From Gnetum montanum (lineage: Eukaryota > Streptophyta > Gnetopsida > Gnetales > Gnetaceae), in the NCBI GenBank assembly GCA_015680685.1, contig MNCI01036718.1, positions 485,201-549,200 on the forward strand: a stretch of DNA of 64,000 bases. Reading direction: 5' to 3'. This document shows, in pieces, positions 59,011 through 64,000 of the stretch (the first letter of the stretch is position 1; every line of letters begins with the position of its first letter). The notes beneath the pieces were generated by a model that saw only the letters and a program-made list of their open reading frames with translations, was not told the DNA's origin and searched no databases. The translations under genes and the position numbers were made by a program.

Positions 59011-60881
59011 TACTACCATGACTAAATGAAAACTCATCCTCAGTTTCCTTACAAAATATTTGGAAAGTATGGGATTATTGACATGGAGTGATAAACTCAA
59101 AGTGCCTAGTGAACGAATCGATAAACATATTACAACATTGGTGTTCATATGCCTTGTGATGAACACCGTACATGGATGACATCCAGATTTGTATTTGATA
59201 GCTTGGAAAGAGAGAGAAAATGAAATAAAGCACATTGCTACCGATGTCAAGATTGTGCACACCATTGTTCATCCATGGCCATATGATGGATGTTCCTTGC
59301 ATAATTGCTTTAGCTCTTGTCCATCTTGAGTGCTCCCTCCTATCCCAAGTCCATTGTTAATGTAATCACCATCTACACACACAACACAATCATGAATTAG
59401 CAAGGATATATAAGATATAATGTGATTGATACCTTACCTCACTATGAAGCATATTGGCTAGGTTGTGTGTATGGTAGATACTGGGTTAGAGGCTTATCGC
59501 TAGTGACTACCCAAGGTGTAGAGGTGAAATAAGTAATAGAATGAAAAATTTTATGATAGGACCCCCACGACTAATAGCGAACCTTCAGTAGTAATAAGAT
59601 GGAAAATGAAAGAATAAGGAAGAATAACATGGCAAAGCTAATAAAACAAAATTGGATGTCATGGATGGTTGAAATGGGAAATGGTTTATTGCAAAAAAAT
59701 TTTAAGGGAAAGAACTAAACAATTGCACCATCAAGGAATGCTAGTGGGTCCTCCCCAAAGCAGGCTCATGCCCTTTATGCCTTGACAAACCCACAAACCA
59801 AAGAGTCTATAGGCTCTAAGAATGACATATGGAAATAATGGTTAAGAACATACCAACAAGAGTTTACCAAATAATAATAATGCAACGACCAAGATATAGA
59901 TTGATCATAAAATCAGCAATGAGGTGGAATATGGAAAGAAATTTGGAAGAAAAGAAAGAATGGGATGGAATCCCAAGAACAAGGTTGTGTAAAGTCCCTT
60001 GTGTATTATGTGGTTTAGGTGACTTAATAGAATTCATTCCAAATCCAGATCAAAACTAACCACATCCAATGACCTCGCATCAATACACTGGACCAATCCA
60101 TCCTCCTAAAGTAGCAAGAATGCTTCTACAAGGCTACTACAATTTCAACAAGAAAAGAATAGAAGAGTAGGAAGTGAGAAAGGATCTTAGTTAGAGGGAA
60201 CCTTCAGGCATGGGGAACATGTCTTTCCAGTGCCATAACCAGTGCTTGTAGCCCATGTTTCTTTATTATGTCTAAGGGGTATGCTTTGAATTCCCACCAT
60301 TTTTTATTTTTTATTTTTTCATGAGAACCACACCATGCAAATATTTATTCGATTTAGTCAACTTCCTGATACTTGATTAAGAGTGGAATGGTGGAAAACC
60401 TATGAAAAACATCCAAATACACAAGAGAATAGCTAGCACAAATGCATCGAATCCCCTTGAGGTCACACCCTTTGCAATCCATTTGAATCCTTCCTTGGGT
60501 TGAAGAGTACCAAGCCACTAATTCATTAATAGGTTTACTTAGAAAAAGGAAAGTACTGTTCCAAGATCAAGGAAGACCATAGAGCTAAATGAATGAATGA
60601 ATGATGTGGACTCATTGCATGTTTTATCAAAAGAAACCATATCTCAGTATCAACATTAAAAGTCAAAGGTAAAAACCAAACATTAGCAATCAACATTATT
60701 ATAGTACAAATCCACCATTATGAGCACTTATTATGTGATGAGTAAAAATAAATCAAATAAAGAAATAGTAAAAATGTTAAAAATGTTAACATTGGTGTAA
60801 AAAAAACAAGTAAAGATGAAAAATGTGTAAAACAAAAATGTGTAAAACAAAGATACAAAAGACATTGAGGGCTTAGAATGG
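59011..60881 (-). other. E9 polypurine tract and 3' untranslated region
   Basis: Reverse polypurine tract TACCATGACTAAATG at 59011-59025. Splice-acceptor-like site on the minus strand TTGTGTTGTGTGTGTAG followed by ATGG at 59369-59390. Middle purine motif GACCCCCACGACTAA at 59559-59573. No conserved ORF. Confidence 0.78.
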
Positions 60882-62270
60882 TTAGCATTGGTGGCCATCT
60901 TCCCCATGACTGAGTTGGAAGGAGGTAATCCAAAATAAGGAGTAGGGTTGTCCACAAATAGAGGTCATATTAGTACTGGCCTTTTTAGGTTCATGGAAAG
61001 GTTTGGTTTTCTGGATGTTGACCAATAATTTATTGTTTGGGTTTTGAGGCTTATAGATCATCATGGACCTTGAAGGAAAATTTTCATGAATGACATAAGG
61101 TCCTTCCCACATCATTTGAAATTTAGTTCATTGTGGCACATGTGTGGGATTCCAATAAAGAACCTTATTTCCTAGTTGCTATTTGACTTTCCTAATCCTT
61201 AGGTCATGATGTTGTTTGTTAAAGGCCTTATGCAATTCATTGGATGACAAGGCAGCTAATTTATTTTCATCTAGCAAGTTAAGGTTCATCACCCATTCCT
61301 TTTATGCTAAACTGAGGTCAAGGTTGAGGTCATATGTTGTAGATAGTGTATAGAGCTTAGCTTGGATAGGGAGTGTTGGATGTTTACCGTACACTAACTC
61401 ATAGGGAGAGTAGCCTATAGGGAGTTTCCACGTAGAGCGGTATGCCCAAAGAGCATCGTTCAGCTTGGTGCTCCAATCTTGCCTATATTTGCTAATGGTT
61501 TATGTTAATATTTTTGTGATCTCCCTATTTGTGACTTTGGCTTGATCGTTCGCCTGAGGATGATATGGTGTAGTCAGCTTGTGCTCAACTCCTAAGTGTT
61601 GCATCAACTTTTGAAAAGTCACACCTATAAAATGTGTACCATTATCAGAAATAAGTGCACGAGGCACACCAAACCTATTTACAATTTTTTTTTGAAAAAA
61701 TCATGCAGCGATAGATAATGTACATTCTATAACAATAGCTACTTTTTCCCACTTTGTAAAATAGTTAACAGCAATGACAATGCAGGCTTTTCCATTGGAC
61801 ATTAGTATAATAGGCCCCATAAAATCAATTCCCCATATGTCGAAGGGTTCTAAAGGTTGAATCCATTATTGCATACCCTCCATTCTAGTAGTTATTCCCC
61901 CATCATGTTGGTAGCACTTACAAGATTGGACAAAACGATGAGCATCCTGGAACAATGTGGGCCAAAAATATCCTACAAGCAAGATTTTAATAGCTGTTCA
62001 TCTCCCAGCGTAATGACCCCCACAAGGGCCCTCATGAGCATCTTGAAGAACTCGCAATTGATCTAAATTGGGAACATACCATCAAACTAAGCCATCTGAA
62101 CATACTTTATAAAGTTGTCCATTAATTTCCATAAAATATTTGGCTCGATGAAGAAACTGTTGTTTCTTTTTAACATCTAACCCTTGTGGTATTTCTTGTA
62201 TGAGGAGATAGGTAAGAATGCTACTATACCAATTTGTCTATATGGTTAATTGATTATTTATTACACTTGT
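60882..62270 (-). pseudogene. pol: E9 integrase (broken)
   Basis: The tail MMWEGPYVIHENFPSR is open at 60882-61115, ending TAA 60882-60884. Reading rightwards come the YGKHP..., DALWAYRST region, NDQAKVTNR-type Glu motif (about 61540), ISDNGTHF (about 61640, Asp kept), and GIDFMGPI (about 61815-61830, first Asp kept). The zinc finger HEGPCGGHYA lies at about 62015-62045. Confidence 0.85.
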
Positions 62271-63960
62271 AAAAAGGAGTTCATTGGGGAAATGATCAAA
62301 AATTGGATATTCGTCCTCTTTGTTGTCCCATTGTAACCAAGATATATGATCAGCAACAACATTCTCGATGCCTTTACAATCGATCATTATAAGGTTGAAC
62401 TCTTGCAAGATCATGAGCCACTATATGATGCGACAGCTCACCATTGGTTTATTCATTAGGAATCAAATTGCACTATGGTTTGTATGTACAAATATCTTAT
62501 AGTCCAATACATAGTGCCTAAATTTTTCTAGTGCAAACACCATAGCCATTAATTCTTTTTCTGTTGTGATGTAATTGAGTTGTGCACCAGCAATACTTTG
62601 ACTTGCATAGTGAATGTAATAGGGTCATTTTGACCATCTAACTATGTAAGTATAGCTCATAAAGCAAAGTTGGATGCGTCAGTCATTATGTGGAATGGTC
62701 TAGACCAGTCAGGAGCTTGTAGGATGGGTGTTTCTATGAGCTTCTATTTTAAGGTTTGGAAGGCTAGCTCACATTCCCTGGTCCATTCAAAAGGCATGTC
62801 CTTCTTCATTAGTTCTACCAAAGGTTAGGAAATCCTTGAAAAGTTCTCAATGAAGCATCTATAATAGCTAGTATGTCTAAGGAATGATTGGACATCTTTT
62901 ACAGTTTTAGGTTGATGAGTGATTCCTTGGATAACCTTAATCTTTTTAAGATCTACCTCTATCCCTATTTGTGAAATCTTATGCCCTAACACAATGCCTT
63001 CTTGGACCATTAAATGGCTTTTTGGCCAATTGGGCCTTAAGTTGGTTTCTACACATTATTTTAGTACTTGCTCTAATTAGTCCAATTCTTGCTCAAAGTT
63101 CACTCCATAGGTAGAGAAATTATCTATGAAAACCTCCATACCATTCCCTATTTTATACTAAAAGATACTTAGAACCAAACATTGAAACGTTGTTGGGGCA
63201 TTACATAAGCCAAACGACACCTACCTATATGCAAAAGTCCCCCAAGGACTTGTGAATGTGGTCTTGGCTTGGTCTTCTGGTGCTATCTAAATTTGATTGT
63301 ATCCACTGTAACCATCCAGAAAACTAAATTAGCAATGCCTTGCAATGGTGTCTAATACTTGGTCAACGAATGGCAATGGAAAGTGGTCTTTAAATGTTGC
63401 CATATTCAGTAGCCTTAAAGTCTATATACACCATCCATTTACCTCCTTTTTTAGGCACAATGACAAAGGGACTAACCCATTCACTTTTAGCAATGTGGTA
63501 GATAAACCCAGCATTTAGAAGCTATTCAATTTCTTCTTTAACCACATGCTTAAGCTTTGGATTAACTCGCCTTTGCGGTTGTTGTTAAGGTTTCATAGAA
63601 GGGTCAATGTAAATTCTATGTTGGCATATCCTAGGATCTATTCTAGTTAATTCAAGATATGACCAATCAAAGTCTTTCAACCATTTGTTTATCATTTGTA
63701 GCAGTCTTTCTTTTTGTTGAGGAGTGAGCTTAGCATTAATGATTACTAATTTTTCATTCTTGAGAAATGTATACTCCACATCGGTGGGTAACGGTTTTAA
63801 CTCAAGGAGCTCTTGCTTGAACTCATTAGGGATTTCCAACTTTCTCCAATTGATATTTTCAATGTCAGGACTTGGAAGTTGGCGATGGGCTTGCTCTAAT
63901 GTATCTATGCTATCTATGTAGGTGCAAGTCAAGATCTTAGTTGGTTCCATACATATAGTT
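62271..63960 (-). pseudogene. pol: E9 reverse transcriptase and RNase H (broken)
   Basis: RT linker open at 63585-63950 (MEPTKILTCTYIDSIDTLEQA...DWSYLELTRIDPRICQHRIYID). SEWVSPFVIVPKKGG at about 63450-63490; the palm region is then frameshifted. The active site reads FIDNFSTYG (about 63110-63140, second Asp to Asn). MVQEGIVLGHKISQIGIEVD is open at 62825-63010. RNase H and the SWLQWDNKEDEYPIF end are at about 62300-62330. Confidence 0.87.
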
Positions 63961-64000
63961 AAGTTGCTATCTTGGTTAGTTGTCAGCCACTAGGTGCCTT

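Larger units (their letters stand above)
51232..64000 (-). mobile_element. E8: Athila-like element, minus strand, split by E9
   Basis: The 3' LTR, 3' UTR, integrase, RNase H, RT, protease and gag tail read right to left up to 58171, where E9 interrupts. The remaining gag and 5' LTR must lie beyond the window. It lacks the third frame of E5. Confidence 0.85.
58172..64000 (-). mobile_element. E9: Athila-like element, minus strand, continues past the window
   Basis: 3' LTR 58172-59010, 3' UTR, integrase, RNase H and RT up to the window end; the 5' half is outside. Target duplication not testable; the 5 bases before the LTR are TGAGC. Confidence 0.88.

Noticed and set aside
1-64000. tRNA, rRNA, or a host gene between elements
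   Set aside because: I looked in the spacers (8379-8845, 49851-51231) and E4 interior and found no tRNA-like or conserved gene sequence; the tRNA-Asp similarity is confined to primer binding sites.

Overview
The window is a stack of nested, decayed plant LTR retrotransposons. I recognise no host gene, tRNA or rRNA. All coding remnants are Ty3/gypsy gag or pol, plus one extra retroelement reading frame. A Tat-type dual-RNase H element, a second gypsy family primed by tRNA-Asp, low GC outside the first 4.9 kb, and visibly diverged LTR pairs point to a large-genome land plant. A gymnosperm is my best guess, but this is inference and not proven by any single gene.

Layout. (T1) 1-4895, + strand: 3' part of a GC-richer Tat-like element. 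It holds an RNase H + integrase frame, a 3' tandem-repeat array and a long LTR with hairpin repeats. T1 has landed inside the integrase gene of (E2), whose remaining 3' part (integrase end, 3' UTR, LTR) runs 4896-8378. (E4), about 8846-49850, + strand, is a different, poorly recognisable LTR element with a gag remnant. It has been split three times: by (E3), a full-length + strand element at 9208-19182 with target duplication GCTAT/GCTAC; by (E5), a full-length minus-strand element at 21796-34874 with target duplication AATTT; and by (E6), a + strand element at about 39447-49056 with a truncated 5' LTR. After a spacer comes (E8), minus strand, from 51232 past the window end. It is split in its gag by (E9), minus strand, from 58172 past the window end.

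E2, E3, E5, E6, E8 and E9 are one family. Their LTRs run TGATGAG...CTCATCA and are usually 810-990 bp. The PBS matches the 3' end of tRNA-Asp. The gene order is gag, protease, reverse transcriptase, RNase H, integrase without a chromodomain, then a 1.9 kb 3' region. RT and protease resemble the Athila branch. E5 alone carries a further frame of about 2.8 kb between integrase and 3' LTR (the env position), starting directly at a 3' splice-site-like sequence. The other copies keep that splice-site-like sequence but lack the frame. This third frame, the conserved acceptor, a purine-rich motif that recurs three times per element, and the variable palindromic arrays at the LTR starts are the most interesting observations.

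Every family copy is defective. Stops are mostly TAG/TAA/TGA where related copies have CAG/CAA/CGA, as expected from deamination of methylated cytosine. Three of the four single N bases sit between exact or near-exact 46-57 bp duplicates and are probably unmerged contig overlaps.
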